64,000 bases of DNA, taken from positions 3,596,001 through 3,660,000 of the forward strand of contig PYIU01000002.1 of NCBI GenBank assembly GCA_003415625.1. Reading direction: 5' to 3'. The number at the start of each line of letters is the position of its first letter. Positions within the stretch are counted from its first letter, which is position 1. Source of the stretch: Aquanectria penicillioides. Lineage: Eukaryota; Ascomycota; Sordariomycetes; Hypocreales; Nectriaceae. The notes under the pieces are model-generated. The model ran no database searches. It was not told the DNA's origin and saw only the letters and a list, made by a program, of their open reading frames with translations. The translations under genes were made by a program, and so were the position numbers. Below, piece after piece: positions 22,570-34,222 of the stretch.

Positions 22570-23991
22570 TCATCGACATGCCCCTAGCAGCGGCTTGATT
22601 TTGGGCCAGTTCACGCCTGAAGCCTTCTGTTTCGCGTTATCTGCTCCCAGGAGCAGCCACGGGCTCAGGATGCATCTTCCGCCGGCCATCTCGTACGTCC
22701 ACGCCATACACCACCGTCTGTGCTCCTGGCACTTGGCCTGACAGGCGTCGGCGTTTTTCACGTCCCCCCACGTCCGCGTGTGCTCGTCTGGCTTTCCCAC
22801 ATGGTCCACCGACAGCTCGGTCGACAAGCCCGCCAAGTCTGACATGGGCTTGTCGCCAAAACAGCTGCCATACGTCGCGCCACAATACGGGCTTGTCCAC
22901 GGTAGCCAGAGTCTTCCCCACGTGGAGCATCTCGCCGGGTTTTCTTAGGCCGTGGAAAGAGACGAGAGGCGAGCAGAACCGATCGGCCCAGATCCGCGTG
23001 ATGGATGGCGGCTCCCCGTTAAAGTGGTGGTTGTAGCTCTCCTCGATGTAGATGCCTAGCTTCTGCAACGTCGTCGCCACTAGGCGATCGCCCCAAGTCT
23101 CCGACATGGAATCCGCATATGCCTCCTCGACAATGCCTGGGTGCTGAAATAACTGTCGCATCGCTACCCCGGAGATCAGAATGGCGGACCCGCCGTGTGC
23201 GAACCGCCCTTTGTAGTCTCCCACCGCGTTCCCAATATACTGCGGCTTCTTGGGATCCAGGTGGCTCAAGAGCTGCTCCAGCGAAGGCCTGATCAAGAAA
23301 GTGTCGTCATCGAGGATGATGTACCATTTTTTATAGGGCATCTTCTCGTAAATCATCTCCATTCCCATGATGAACTGCCTCTTGTTAGCATCCGCCTGCT
23401 GCCATGAGTGCCACAAGGTAGCATGCATACCTTGAGGGCGTCCAATTCCCATCCGAACTCCTGCCCCAGCTTCAACGCCTTCTTCTCATCGCCCACCTCG
23501 AGCTGCTCCTGAAGACTCCTATGCTTGAGGAGCCTCGGGTAGTCTTCCATCTTGCCTCGGATCTTGGTCTCTGTGACCTTCTTGATGGCGTCATGCACCG
23601 TCACCCCTATCAACTTGGCATCCGTCTCATTCACCGTCGTCCAGTCCCCCACAACCAGGAAGTCCTCGCCCTCTTCGCCCAAGAACCCACCGGTGGCTTC
23701 AAAGGCCTCCATCTGGGCCGGCACTCGGTGACGCGTGCCGTAGCCCGTCTTGATAAGATAGCCAACATCGGCATACAGGTCGATGGGATAGGGAGGGGTG
23801 GTCCACAGCCAGGCATCGCGGTCCGTGGTTGCGCCGCGGAGCTGGTTGAAGAGCCTGGAGCCGTTGAAGTTGATGGCTAAACGGATGGGAGAGTCATGAG
23901 GAAGGATGGTATAAAAAATGCCGAAGAAGATAAGAAGAATGATGCACTGTGAGCCGAGCCGCCGGCGCATCCTGCGTGTAACGTATATCAT
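22570..23991 (-). CDS. GT31/fringe-like glycosyltransferase with PAN-like C-terminal segment, frame break near 22858
   Basis: Exon 1 (23991-23431) and exon 2 (from 23374) flank a 56-nt intron (GTATGC, branch GCTAAC, end GGCAG). The start MIYVTRRMRRR leads into one membrane segment (CIILLIFFGIFYTIL), giving a type II Golgi-like topology. The catalytic region shows KKWYIILDDDTFLIRPSL, the DxD motif that binds the metal and nucleotide sugar, then AHGGSAILIS and ETWGDRLVATTLQ. After VLWRDVWQLF the frame would run to a stop at 22637. The sequence continues sensibly one frame over as GDKPMSDLAG to a stop at 22570, with a four-Cys PAN-like tail (DACQAKC, WCMAW, GRCILSPW). A run of four T (22861-22858, minus strand) in place of three would explain it and give 454 residues. 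A 58-nt intron with weak ends is the alternative. The sugar substrate is unknown. Confidence 0.8.
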
Positions 23992-24711
23992 GGCGGGAGG
24001 TGTGAGGGCGAACCCAAGGTGATTGGAGCAGGACGTAGCAATGCGCTGCAATGCGCTGACCACTTGACGCACTTCCAGGAGGAGTACTCTGATGCTGATG
24101 TGAACTTTCAAATCAGCTGTGCATTATCATCAACCGCTTTCGCAGGTCTTTGGTAGGCGCCGAGCCGAATGCTGGTGGCCAAGAACCGTCGTCCGGATGC
24201 GTAGAGGCGGTGCGTTGATGTCACCGTTGCCGCTGACCCCCCTGAGGCGAGAAATTTGAGTAGTGAACGAGCGACTGGGCCTCAACCCTGCTTTCGCCGC
24301 GAGCCCAAGGACCTTGCTGTGATTCTACGCAATCGAAAGAGAGTCTTAGCAGCTCAACAGAGGGAAGCACGAGAATATAATTGCTATCGCAAAGATTTTG
24401 GGCTGCTGGCTGCTCAGATACGCGTTCACCCTGAAAGTTCATGGCGAAGTAGAAGAGCCCCGCTGACTCAGCTGTCTGATAAAGTCAATTGGCTAGCCTC
24501 CGAGTTTGCTGATAACACTGACAATTCAACTTCGCCTCAAATAACGAGGCACAGCACTTCAATTGACCCAATGCGTCCTTTGGAAAGTCATGGCATACAC
24601 TCTAAAAAAAAAAAAAAAAATACAAAAAAGATTTTTGTGTCTTGATCACAATTACTCTTGGTGCCTCGTGTTACATGATCGGTATGTGTCCCATTACAAT
24701 GAAGTTGGCTT
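23992..24711. other. intergenic region between GT31 gene and NLR-like gene
   Basis: These 720 bp hold the promoter of the GT31 gene and the 3' flank of the NLR-like gene, with an A-rich run near 24605-24620. An in-frame ATG at 24111 upstream of the chosen GT31 start exists but would place extra hydrophobic residues before the basic stretch. I see no other feature. Confidence 0.45.
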
Positions 24712-27700
24712 CTAGTCCAGCATTTCTCTGACGGTGCTCTCCATCTCAGCAAAATCATCCTCAAGTCCATGCCGTTGCTCCTGTGTGAAGTCCTCCACTT
24801 TGTAATTGGCGCCTGCATTGAGCAGGGTAACCATGATCAGTTTGTTGTCTCCCTTGAAAGCGGCATACAGAGGCGATGGATGCGAACAGCTAGCGGGAAG
24901 CTTCTCGTTTGGATCTAAGCCAAGATCTAGAAGCTTGCGAACTAGCAAAGTGCTGCTTGAATCCTCGGACCCCATGCACGCAGTTACCAACAAAGTTTGA
25001 CCATCAGATGCGGCAATTGTAGCGTCAGCTGATAATTCGAGAAGGCAATTTGCTACATCGTAAAGACCGCGCGAGATTGCGATGTGCAGAGGTGTGTAGC
25101 CACCGTTGTCCGTATCGTCAATCCTAGCTCCTAGGGCAACAATGTTGCGAATCGTCTCCGAGATTGTAGTCTCAGTCGACATGGACCGTACTAGTGCAAG
25201 TAGTGGAGTATCCGAACTCATGTCCTTCTCATTGACACTCAGCCCTTGGCGGATCAACCAGCGGACAGTTTCGCACTTGCCGGAGATGACGGCACCGTGG
25301 ATGCGGTCTTCGGCTTTCACCTCCAAACCAAGGTCAAGATACATGTCCAGAATATCAGGGTTCTCTCCCTTTACCGCCGTATGCCAAGTATCTCTGAGGA
25401 TGTACTCAATGCATCTCTTGCGATCATCAACGTCCTTTGTTGCTGAGATGTCCTCAAATAAGAGTTTGACGCTTCGAGCCCAACCGCGTTCTACAGTAGT
25501 TTGTATAGCCTCGAGTTTCTGGGTATAGTTACTGCGTTCCAGAAGTAGTTCCACGATGTCAATTTGATTGAAAATGACCGCGCTAGCAAGGGGGTTGGGA
25601 CCCAAGAGGTAGAACCTCGTGCTCATGTTAGGGTCGGCATTGAACTTTAGAAGCAGTTTGACCAAATTTGTCTGCTCGCGGAAAATTGCGATTTGGAGTG
25701 GGAGGTAGGTATCAACCCCCCTCTGGTTGGGGTCAGCTCCGTGTGATAAAAGGACTTCGCACGTCTTATAATGGTTGCCTATGAGGGCCAGCTGCAGGAG
25801 GCTTTCACCGCCTGCATTGACACTATTGGCATTGACTTTGCCATCTTTGAGCCAGCTGTCGAGGATATGATCCAGGCCCAAAAGCGCAACTCCTATCTCG
25901 GAATATCGCGTGGGATGAAGCGGCGCTCGCGAGAACGAGTCGGTAAAAAGATCCTTGAGGCAATTGTTCATGAGCTCGTTGTCATCGACACTTTGGCCAA
26001 AGATCTTGCGGTTCTTGAAACCTTCCGGGTCTTCCGCTGTTAGGTTGGCATTTCCGCAGTTAAAGATGGCCCAAGCCCGATATGCATTGCTGCTTTCGTT
26101 GGGGTCGCCCATGAATTCCAACACAAGATTGTCCAGCAGTTGCCGTAAGCTTTCGTGTTGTCGTCCCCGACGAACATGAAGGGGCCAGGTTTCGGCTGCG
26201 TATGCTGCCCATTTCTCCAAACCAGTATTCTCGTACCCATTGATGTGATTTATGAAACCGATCGACGAGCACACGGACACATCCCCGTGATTGTGGATAT
26301 TGCACATCTCCAAGATGCAATCAAATTCAGGGACCTGGAAGCCGGAACATTCTTCGTCGTGAACAGACTTGCCTGACCCTTCTTCGGAATCCTCCCAGAC
26401 CAAGATACTTCTCGGCGCAAGCTCTTCCAGACCCACGTCAAGCCAGGGATGCTCGACCAAGCTCCCCGTTTCGGACTCGTCCTCGGTGGCGCCATGTATT
26501 GCCGTCTCATCCTCATTCGCTGTAATCTTCCATTGAAGTCGGAGGAGAGTCCGAATGCAGATGCATGCCATGAATGCATTCGCTTCGGCACTCGTCCAAT
26601 GATGCAGTTCAAGATATTCCCGAACGGACAAATGAGAAAACCGACAAATTGCATTGGGATTTATTCCATCCGACTTTTCACTCCCATGAGCACAAGCCCC
26701 CAGAACCGGCTTTCTTCGATACTTGCTGCTGGGGGAATCGACATATTCTCGCTTGTGACGGCCGTCAAAGATGTGGGAGGTCTCGTCGTTGGCGGCACCT
26801 GACTCCAAGAATTCCTTGTCGGCTGTGTCAGACTCTACGAAATCGATATCATCCGGAGATCGGCTAGGAAGACCATCAGCCACGACGACGAGGTTGTGGC
26901 AGGCGTCTAGGATGTATTCGATATCAATGTCAGGGTCCAAGTAGAAGTCGTCCTCGGTTGTTTGAGTGGCAGCAATGACCATCTCTGCTGGACTCAGAGA
27001 TCGCCAAGTGCACATAAGTATTTTGAAGACTGCAAAGGCCACGTCTCGTTTGCTTCCTTCCTGGGAGGAAATTTCACCATGGATGGTCCGATATGCTGCT
27101 TCTAGACCTCGAGGCAGCCGGTCTAAATAGCTTAAAATGTCCTTGTTTCGTTTGAGCTTTAGTAACTCGTTGATGTGTAGAGCAGCCCACTGGAACCTAC
27201 AAACAAGATTAGTGACTAATCTCGTTTCAAAAAAAAAAAACAAGAAGAAAAAAAGAAAAGAAAAAAAAACATCCATGCCTAAACTTACATTCCTTGACTC
27301 TTAGATTGAAATGTTTGCAGAATCTGCTTTCGAACTTGAGGTGACATCTTGGTACGACAGAATGGGCTCTGTTCAAGTTTGCTCAAGACGAATTTCTCAA
27401 TGTCGGCTTGGTTGTCATTGGCTGTGACTTCGAGGTGATCTCGGGTTTCATATCGCTCTCTAAGGTCCTGATCTTGCCTGCTTGCGATGTATATCTTGAT
27501 GGGGCGCGAGGATCTCTCAACAATGAGATCCAAAGTATCCATCAACACCTCCCGGGTGTCTTTATCACATTCGTCAAGGCCATCGACGGCAATGGTACAT
27601 CGCGCATAGTCCCTTGTTAACCGAAGCAGAAGCTCCTCGCACTCCTCGCTCGTAAGCTGAGCTCTGGAAAAGCCCGACTTTTTTCGTTTGCAATATTTGG

Positions 27701-29234
27701 CCTCGACATAGGGAATGATGGTGGACTCGTCACGAGACGTCGCCAGCTGCCTCACAAGACTCCGAAGGACCATCACAGGGTCTCTATGGTCTGTCCTGCT
27801 CCTATCACAATAAAAATAGGCAAATGCTTCATTGGAATCATCGTCGGTGGTCAAGTGAAGAATGTCGTCGATGATTTTGGACGAAAGCTTCGTCTTGCCA
27901 GCGCCTGGGATTCCATTTAACCACAGTATTGTGGATGACTCTGTAGATCGCCACTGGGCATATGTTTTGTGGTCAAGAAGCCATTGCCCGGTCCCTTTGA
28001 CTCGACCTTTGACAGCATTGTAGTGGTCGGTTTCAAACGCAATCTCGGAGATCCATTGAAGCATTTTACAAACCTCGTCTGCCTCGAGCTTTTTCCACAG
28101 GCGTTGGGAGTTGGTTTCGAATTGTTTCACGTGTTGCTTTAGCAGCTCTCGCAGCTCGGCTTGAACCTTGTCTTGTCTGTTACGTGACAAGGTGCTCAAG
28201 AGGCGCTCGCAAGTGATTGCGGCCAGCTCACATCGCTCTTCGAGTCTACCCATGTCTGACAACATTCCCGACACGGCGCCAAGATCAACGGTGGCATGCA
28301 ACGACCGTACGGCAGTGTTCCTGTCCATTATTTTCATGTATGCAGAAAGAAAGAACAGAATACTTCGATACGTCGAAACAATGGCCTTTTGAAGGTCGCC
28401 AAGTGCATCCTCATCGGGAAGTTGCCCCGGCTTGACATTGATGTATAGGCGTTCATATATCCGACAACGGTTGATCAGACTGGTTGCCAACTCAACGCCG
28501 ACCAGGATATGGCCAGCCTGCTCAATATCCGCTGTAGCAAACTAACAAATAGTCAGCGGCGTGTCAAGACGGCTTCGGTTTGCGCCTACAGATAGAACTA
28601 ATTTGATGGCAGCCCACGGCAGAGTCAGATGAATGGGGTCAAGGTTTGCGGCAAAGTCACCGACATTCCTGAATGTGGTTATCCAGCCGCAGATTTTGCC
28701 AACGACATCTCTCAGTACAACCTTTCGGCCTCCCATGTTGAATTTCCACGTCTTTTCCTCCATCACCCGTTGCTTCTCATCGACAACAGCCTGCAACTCG
28801 TTCAAGACATCCTTGGTGGGGGACAGGTCGACATTGGCATCCAAAGCCATGCGTTCGTCATCTCCTAGTTGTGTCTTTGCTTTGGCCCAGAGGTCCTCGT
28901 TGGTCGGAAGAGGGTATTCCCGAACCTTCTCTTTCGCCTTTTTGTCCTCCACGACCGTTACACAAGCACCCGCATCTTTTAGGGCGTCGCCTCCAGTTTC
29001 TGTCGAGGAAATCGAAGTAACTCGCACGACGGATTGGCCATTCTTGGACTCGACAACTCCATCATGACATGCGCGATTTGTCGTGCCATGATGACCACCT
29101 TTCTCGACCCTGGGCTCGCCTGAGGGGAGATTGTGAGACGGTGGTATCGAGGCTTGGTCTGCCACTTCCTTGGACTTTTTACCAAAGAGCCACTCTTTGA
29201 CGCGGTCGCTTTTGTGCCGCCTTAGCCGATCCAT
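24712..29234 (-). CDS. NLR-like STAND NTPase: NACHT N-terminal domain, NACHT, ankyrin repeats
   Basis: Three exons (29234-28590, 28541-27289, 27196-24712) give 1460 residues. The introns are 48 nt (GTAGGC to GTTAG) and 92 nt (GTAAGT to GTAG). After a basic start (MDRLRRHKSDRVKEWLFGKK) and a variable linker comes the fungal NACHT N-terminal helical domain (about 120-340, LPWAAIKLVLS). The NACHT domain has Walker A GIPGAGKT at about 425-432 and Walker B CTIAVDGLDEC at about 530-540. A winged-helix/helical middle follows (GMFQWAALHI, YLDRLPRGLEAAYRTI, FSHLSVREYLE). Ankyrin-type repeats cover roughly the last 400 residues (GESLLQLALIGNHYKTCEVLLSHGADPN and NGGYTPLHIAI are clear). Proteins of this build act as intracellular sensors in fungal non-self recognition and heterokaryon incompatibility; that role is inferred. 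It is complete, with intact NTPase motifs. The first ATG, at 29330, is possible but has a weaker context. Confidence 0.9.
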
Positions 29235-29564
29235 TGTCACCAACGCAAGCTGAGACAACGGCCGACTCAAACTCAATTCGAATGTTTGAGTCGGTGACTC
29301 TTTCGGCTCCTCGTTCCACACACACCACATGGGCTATGCTGGGGCGGGGGCGGCGTGATGTGATGCCTGTCTGCAGCTGAAGTGCTTGCACGAATAGGAA
29401 GGAGGGGTTTGCAGGACAGGATTGTTTGGGAACGTGTCGATGATCACCTCCAAAATCCATCCAATTCTTTGATAGAAAAAGAAGCATGCGGTCTTTTGGA
29501 ATTCCCATCAGTGTACAAGTCTACTCCTCTACCTTTTTTCTGCCATTGAAACCCACGCTGGAAA
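29235..29564. promoter_or_regulatory. shared divergent promoter of NLR-like and DUF4267-like genes
   Basis: Only 330 bp separate the two start codons, so regulation may be shared. No recognisable element is evident. Confidence 0.4.
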
Positions 29565-29981
29565 ATGACTACATTTTCATCAATCCCTGCATACGCTCTA
29601 GGGGCAGCCTGCTGCGGGCGCGGCCTGATGGGAATCCTCTCGCCACGCAAGGAATATGTGCACGTCGGCCTGCCGCTTGAATACCAGGCCGTCGCCGCCG
29701 CCCCGACGAGCCAGAGCGACCCGGCGAGGGGCACCGTGTCGCCGCTCATGTACTTCAAGGGCATCCGCGAGATCACCATCGGCCTGACCCTGTTGGCGCT
29801 GCAGCGCCAAGGGAACGAGAGCGCCGTCACCGCGTTCGCGGCCATCGTGTCGCTTGCGCGGTTCGGCGACGGGCTGGTCGTCTGGCTGCACGGAGGAGAG
29901 CAGCTTAGATGGAGGGCCATGGGCCATTGGATCACGGGTGCTGGCTTTGTTGGATGGGTGCTTTGGAGGTGGAGCTATTGA
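29565..29981 (+). CDS. small four-helix membrane protein, DUF4267-like
   Basis: One exon encodes 138 residues with four hydrophobic segments (IPAYALGAACCGRGLMGIL, ITIGLTLLAL, VTAFAAIVSLARFGDGLVVW, WITGAGFVGWVLW). The pattern YFKGIREITIGL between helices 1 and 2 is typical of the fungal DUF4267 family, whose function is unknown. There is no signal peptide, no catalytic motif and no intron. It is transcribed away from the NLR-like gene. Confidence 0.75.
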   Translation: MTTFSSIPAYALGAACCGRGLMGILSPRKEYVHVGLPLEYQAVAAAPTSQSDPARGTVSPLMYFKGIREITIGLTLLALQRQGNESAVTAFAAIVSLARFGDGLVVWLHGGEQLRWRAMGHWITGAGFVGWVLWRWSY

Positions 29982-30722
29982 TGGCATCCTGAACAGTCAA
30001 GCCAGAGAGACCCTGCCATTGTGGAACTGGACACACGGAGCGGGCAGGTATCCCGCACGAGCATACCGATATGCTACCACATCACTCTATTTATACGTAA
30101 TAATTATATATTGCATTGATGTCGTTGACCCGCTCATCTGGGTCTCAGTCAATCCTTTCCAACGCTGGCTAAGCACATTGACAGCAACGCGGTCCCAACT
30201 ATTGATTATCTGCACGACCGTTGATGAGGAACGTTGAAACGACCAAGTGAGACAGTTCCCGAGGGTGCGGAAAGGTTATCGAGAAAGGAGTTACATGACT
30301 GGTCAACAGAGAACCCTGTCACGGCCTGTCCCGCGGATTGCCAAAGCGATGGGAATTGATTCGTCGTTGAAGTCTAATGTCATTTATTCGAGTTATTCCC
30401 TCACACCCAGAGAGCTTGGCAACACCCCGTCTGTCCAATAGCTCTGGACAGGGACAGACTTGGCTCCGCTCCACCCTGCAACCAGGTGCGTTTTCATACC
30501 AACTACTATATGTATATATATGATTTATAGCCTGGGGACCCGAATCTAAAGCCAAACGCATCAATCATGTTTTTCAAAACGCCATCCCATGCAAATCAGG
30601 AAAGGAGAAAGGAGAATGGGGAATGTAGTCCGCTCGAACTCGCACCGCGCCCCAGAAAGCGCTGTGTCTCACAACGCCACGCAGACTCCGTTGAGACATG
30701 TATCGACTTCGTCAGGATCGTC
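29982..30722. other. convergent intergenic region
   Basis: These 741 bp hold the 3' flanks of the DUF4267-like gene and the UBP16-like gene. It is AT-richer, with a short TATATATATG stretch near 30513-30522. No coding or RNA feature was found. Confidence 0.45.
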
Positions 30723-32603
30723 CTAAGAGTCCTTTTCAAGCTCATAGAACAGCAAATATACTTCCCTCTGCATTCCGAGGACCTCGCTCGTCTTGGCCTC
30801 ACGGACTTTTTCATCGTTTACTCGCCACCACTTGTCTGTCATTCCCTTGCGTCTCTTGGATCGTTTCGGCAGGCCTGACGAGGTAGGCGGGCGGACACCA
30901 TTGGACTCCTGTGCGTGTTTCGGCGATGTCAACCTGGAGAGGGCGGATTTCGTCGAGGCGGCGACTGAGCGCAGGCTGCTGGAGTCTCCATCCTTTTCCT
31001 TGTTGGTTGAAAGACTGGAAGATCTATTCCTGTCTGATAGCAGGCTCCTCGGAGGCACCTGCATCGAGTCTAGCGAAGGCGTCGAGGAGTTGTTTCCAGA
31101 GGACGCTGACAGGAGATCAGGAGTCGACATTGCGGGGCTGTCGGTTACGCGAGCAGAGATCTCTGGCGTGGAAATCGGGGTAGGAGTCTTGCTGTAAACC
31201 TCGGAGGGGTGGAAGGTGTTGGGGTTGGAGTAGGGGGCCGGGAGATTTTGTCTCCTGAATGCCTCGTAGTGACCGCTGTTGTGTCCACCGCGGTGAGTGA
31301 CCAAACCGAGCAGCTTGTACTTTTTCTGGTCCATCAAGCCGCCCAATGGCAGCGTCTCGGGGAATGCAACCTTGGCCGAGTTCTTTTGAGTCATCTGACC
31401 GACGTCATAGATGGATCGGGAGAGATGTATAGCCAGAATTTTGGGGAACAGGGACATGCGAGTCGTCTTTGCAATCTTCCTCTTGGGCGCATAACGAATG
31501 TCGCCCAAGTCCACATCCTCGGGAGGGTGCTCAGGGTCGGTATCGATGGCAAACTGAAGCTTTCGCAGGCTTTCTTGCGCCTGCGCCTTGAAAGTCTCCG
31601 AAGTCGACTTGGCAATGTCGTGTTCTAGGTTGGTCTTGGTTTGCAGGAGCCTGCACATTTCGCACTTGAAGTCGTCAATGTACTCCGTCTTGAAGATGCC
31701 GTCGAAGCAGCCGTTGAGAGTAGTGGAAGAAACTTGAGGGACGGCCAGGGTAATGCTACAAAAGGTTTCCTCTCTGGGTTTAGTCTTGTATCGGCAGGTC
31801 TGGCACTCTAAATGCGATTCGTATTTGCCTTCCATGGGGAATCCTTCTTCAATCTCAAGGGGCAATGGGCCATGGTCACCGTTGGCCTGGATCTCAGGGA
31901 TCTTGGTGTCTGTTGAGGGCTCAATGGCCGAGGTATCGGTAGGCTCTTCGCCCTCTTGCTCGGGCGAGCTACGCTCCGTGGTGGAATTGTGGCCATTGGT
32001 TTGCTCTTCCCTGGCCTTGGCGAGGTTCTCCGAACTTGCCATCATGCCGCGCCGTCGCGCATGAAGGCGGGCCCTCTGGCCGGCGTGATACTCATCCTTG
32101 AGGCGCTCGGCGACGATTTGCAAAAACTCCTGGGCGTCTTGCTGCTGGCGGCTGATGCGCTGCTTGAAGGCGGCTTCCAGGACTTTGACGAATTGGAAAG
32201 GCGAAATGGCCTTTTTGTAGATGGGGCGCTCGTTAAGCGCATCGAGCATCTCCTTCAGGCCTTGGGTCACCAAACCCTCCTGCAGGCCCTGGAGTTTCCA
32301 CTGGGCAACCTGCTTGCCCTCGGGTTGCACAAGGCTGGCGTAGACGGTAGGGTCTTCGATGCGGCGGCGGTGCGTCTCGCGGATTAGGTAGACGCGCAAC
32401 TCTCCGAGACCGGCTAGGGCCTGGAGGACGGAGTTTATGAAGCAATCATTGGCCTGGTTGCGCAGACCGACAATGGATTTCTTGCGGGAGCTGGTGCTCT
32501 CATGATCGATTGAAAAGTTGGGCGCAAAGACGTAGATGAGGGCGGCAGCGGCAAGTGAGGCTCCGGCGGCGTAGGACACGACGGTGGCCGACTTGTCGGG
32601 CAT
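30723..32603 (-). CDS. UBP16: membrane-anchored ubiquitin carboxyl-terminal hydrolase, UBP16/USP30 type
   Basis: A single exon encodes 626 residues. A hydrophobic segment at residues 8-29 (VVSYAAGASLAAAALIYVF) anchors the N-terminus. The USP domain starts at once with the Cys box GLRNQANDCFINSVLQAL (nucleophile Cys54). The His box is THRGGHNSGHYEAF (His445). Two CxxC pairs (267/270 and 314/317) form the zinc ribbon inside the fingers. A long acidic, Ser/Thr-rich insert (190-250) and a serine-rich tail (480-590) are probably disordered. Yeast Ubp16 and animal USP30 share this layout and sit on the mitochondrial outer membrane, removing ubiquitin from substrates. Orthology is inferred from the architecture, so the symbol is tentative. 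Confidence 0.88.
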   Translation of the reverse strand: MPDKSATVVSYAAGASLAAAALIYVFAPNFSIDHESTSSRKKSIVGLRNQANDCFINSVLQALAGLGELRVYLIRETHRRRIEDPTVYASLVQPEGKQVAQWKLQGLQEGLVTQGLKEMLDALNERPIYKKAISPFQFVKVLEAAFKQRISRQQQDAQEFLQIVAERLKDEYHAGQRARLHARRRGMMASSENLAKAREEQTNGHNSTTERSSPEQEGEEPTDTSAIEPSTDTKIPEIQANGDHGPLPLEIEEGFPMEGKYESHLECQTCRYKTKPREETFCSITLAVPQVSSTTLNGCFDGIFKTEYIDDFKCEMCRLLQTKTNLEHDIAKSTSETFKAQAQESLRKLQFAIDTDPEHPPEDVDLGDIRYAPKRKIAKTTRMSLFPKILAIHLSRSIYDVGQMTQKNSAKVAFPETLPLGGLMDQKKYKLLGLVTHRGGHNSGHYEAFRRQNLPAPYSNPNTFHPSEVYSKTPTPISTPEISARVTDSPAMSTPDLLSASSGNNSSTPSLDSMQVPPRSLLSDRNRSSSLSTNKEKDGDSSSLRSVAASTKSALSRLTSPKHAQESNGVRPPTSSGLPKRSKRRKGMTDKWWRVNDEKVREAKTSEVLGMQREVYLLFYELEKDS

Positions 32604-32847
32604 GGTCGAGGTAGGGTCGAGCCGGAGGCTCGGAAGAATCGGGATTCGGAGAAAAGAGTCGAAGGAGAGTTGGAGTCTGACAGGTCAAGCAGGGACGGGT
32701 ACAGGCAGGACAGTCCAGTGGCGCGCGGTCATGTCTTTGCTGCTAGGGTTGGGCTTATTAATTGATTAGCGCGGAAAGGAAGGGTTCCGTAGTCGGGAGG
32801 GTCGGGATCAGGGCTCTTGTTAGCTGGAGAGTCGGAGGAGAGACTCT

Positions 32848-32852
<5 letters not shown>

Positions 32853-32883
<31 letters not shown>
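32853..32883 (+). repeat. (GAC)n microsatellite
   Basis: About ten GAC units lie roughly 250 bp upstream of the UBP16-like start codon, outside any called exon. Confidence 0.8.
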
Positions 32884-34149
32884 ATGACAGAGGGAGAGGC
32901 GGTAGAGCAACAGCGTAAGAGGAAGAAGGTGAGAGGGAATATAGTGACAGCGGTCCGCAGGAGGTCAAGTTAGTAAATGAGCACGGGTAACGGAGCCGAC
33001 GGGGGTGTGGACACACGGGGCGACAGAGACGAGACGGGGGGGAGAGGGATTGGGGATGGATGGACACGATGGAGAATAGCGAATGCGAAGTTGTAGTTGG
33101 CCCGATGGCGGGCTTCTGGAAAAAGCGGACCGGAGGGCTGGAGGACTGGAGGTTTTAGTGGGGAGTTTGGGACGGTTGCCCCTACAGTAGCCTGCTGTAG
33201 CGCGTTCCTGGATGGCCCAAGGGGACTTTTTGGGGGGGGGGACTTTTGGGGGGGGAGGGATGATGCTGGGGGTTTCTGGTGGTGGGGGGGAAGACTCTTG
33301 GCCTCCCAACTCTCGACTCTCAAATCTTGTCTCTTCTTGACTCTCGACGGGGCCCAGCCTGCCCAGAAGGCGCCCGGAGCGTGCGCGAAGTCGGCCCATT
33401 CAGGCAGGTCGCCTTGCCGTCTTTTTAGCGCATGGTGTGCTAACTTGGCGCCCTCGTTGGCCTGAGCTTGCGCTGAACAGGTGTTGTGGGATAGACGTGC
33501 CTACGTAGCACGGAGCAGACGCCCGTTGCACATGGCTTTCGCACCCAAGGGTTTGTTCCAGCGACTCCGACTCGTTGATGCACCGCTGCGCCATCCCAGC
33601 GCGGCTGATTTGGATTTTATTTATCCCGGCGACCTACACTACCTCCAGTGCACCGCACCACCAGGGGCGGAAGGGCGAGGGGGGAGGGGGAAGGAGAAGG
33701 AGAAGGGGCATGGGAGGCATGGGAGGCAGACGACATGACATACATAATCAAATGGCTACATGGACAATGGTGCGTTCATGCATAATATCATCCGTAGTCT
33801 CCAGGTACCCTCCCTGCCTTTACCTACCTACCTGTCTACATAGTAGGTACCAGCCTAGCCTAACCTCCATGAAAGCATATGTCGCACTCTGAATCAAGGT
33901 TGCCTGCCTCTCTACTCACTGCTTCCCCCGAGTTTTCCGAGGGCTTGGTGGATCATCGGTCCCCTCTACATAGGTACGTATGATATAGGCCCGGTTCGCA
34001 GCCACAAACGTGGGGGAACGGATGAGGGGTGCAGGCTGATGACCCGAGGTGGTCGGTATGCTAGGTGGCCCTAAAGTCCGGCCGGGCCGTGTTCGACTCC
34101 GTTTGTCGGCGTCGACTTGCACGGGGCCATGCTGAATTAATCATCTCCC

Positions 34150-34222
34150 ACTCTGTCTCTCTCACACTCTCACTCTCTGACTCTCTGACTCTCACTCTCA
34201 CTCTACTGTAGTCTCTTTCACT
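34150..34222 (+). repeat. CT-rich CTCTGA/CTCTCA repeat stretch
   Basis: A degenerate pyrimidine-rich repeat built from CTCTCA and CTCTGA units in non-coding DNA. Confidence 0.65.

Noticed and set aside
24712..30000. Secondary-metabolite or transposon cluster around the NLR-like gene
   Set aside because: No synthase, transporter, transposase, terminal repeats or target-site duplications were seen.
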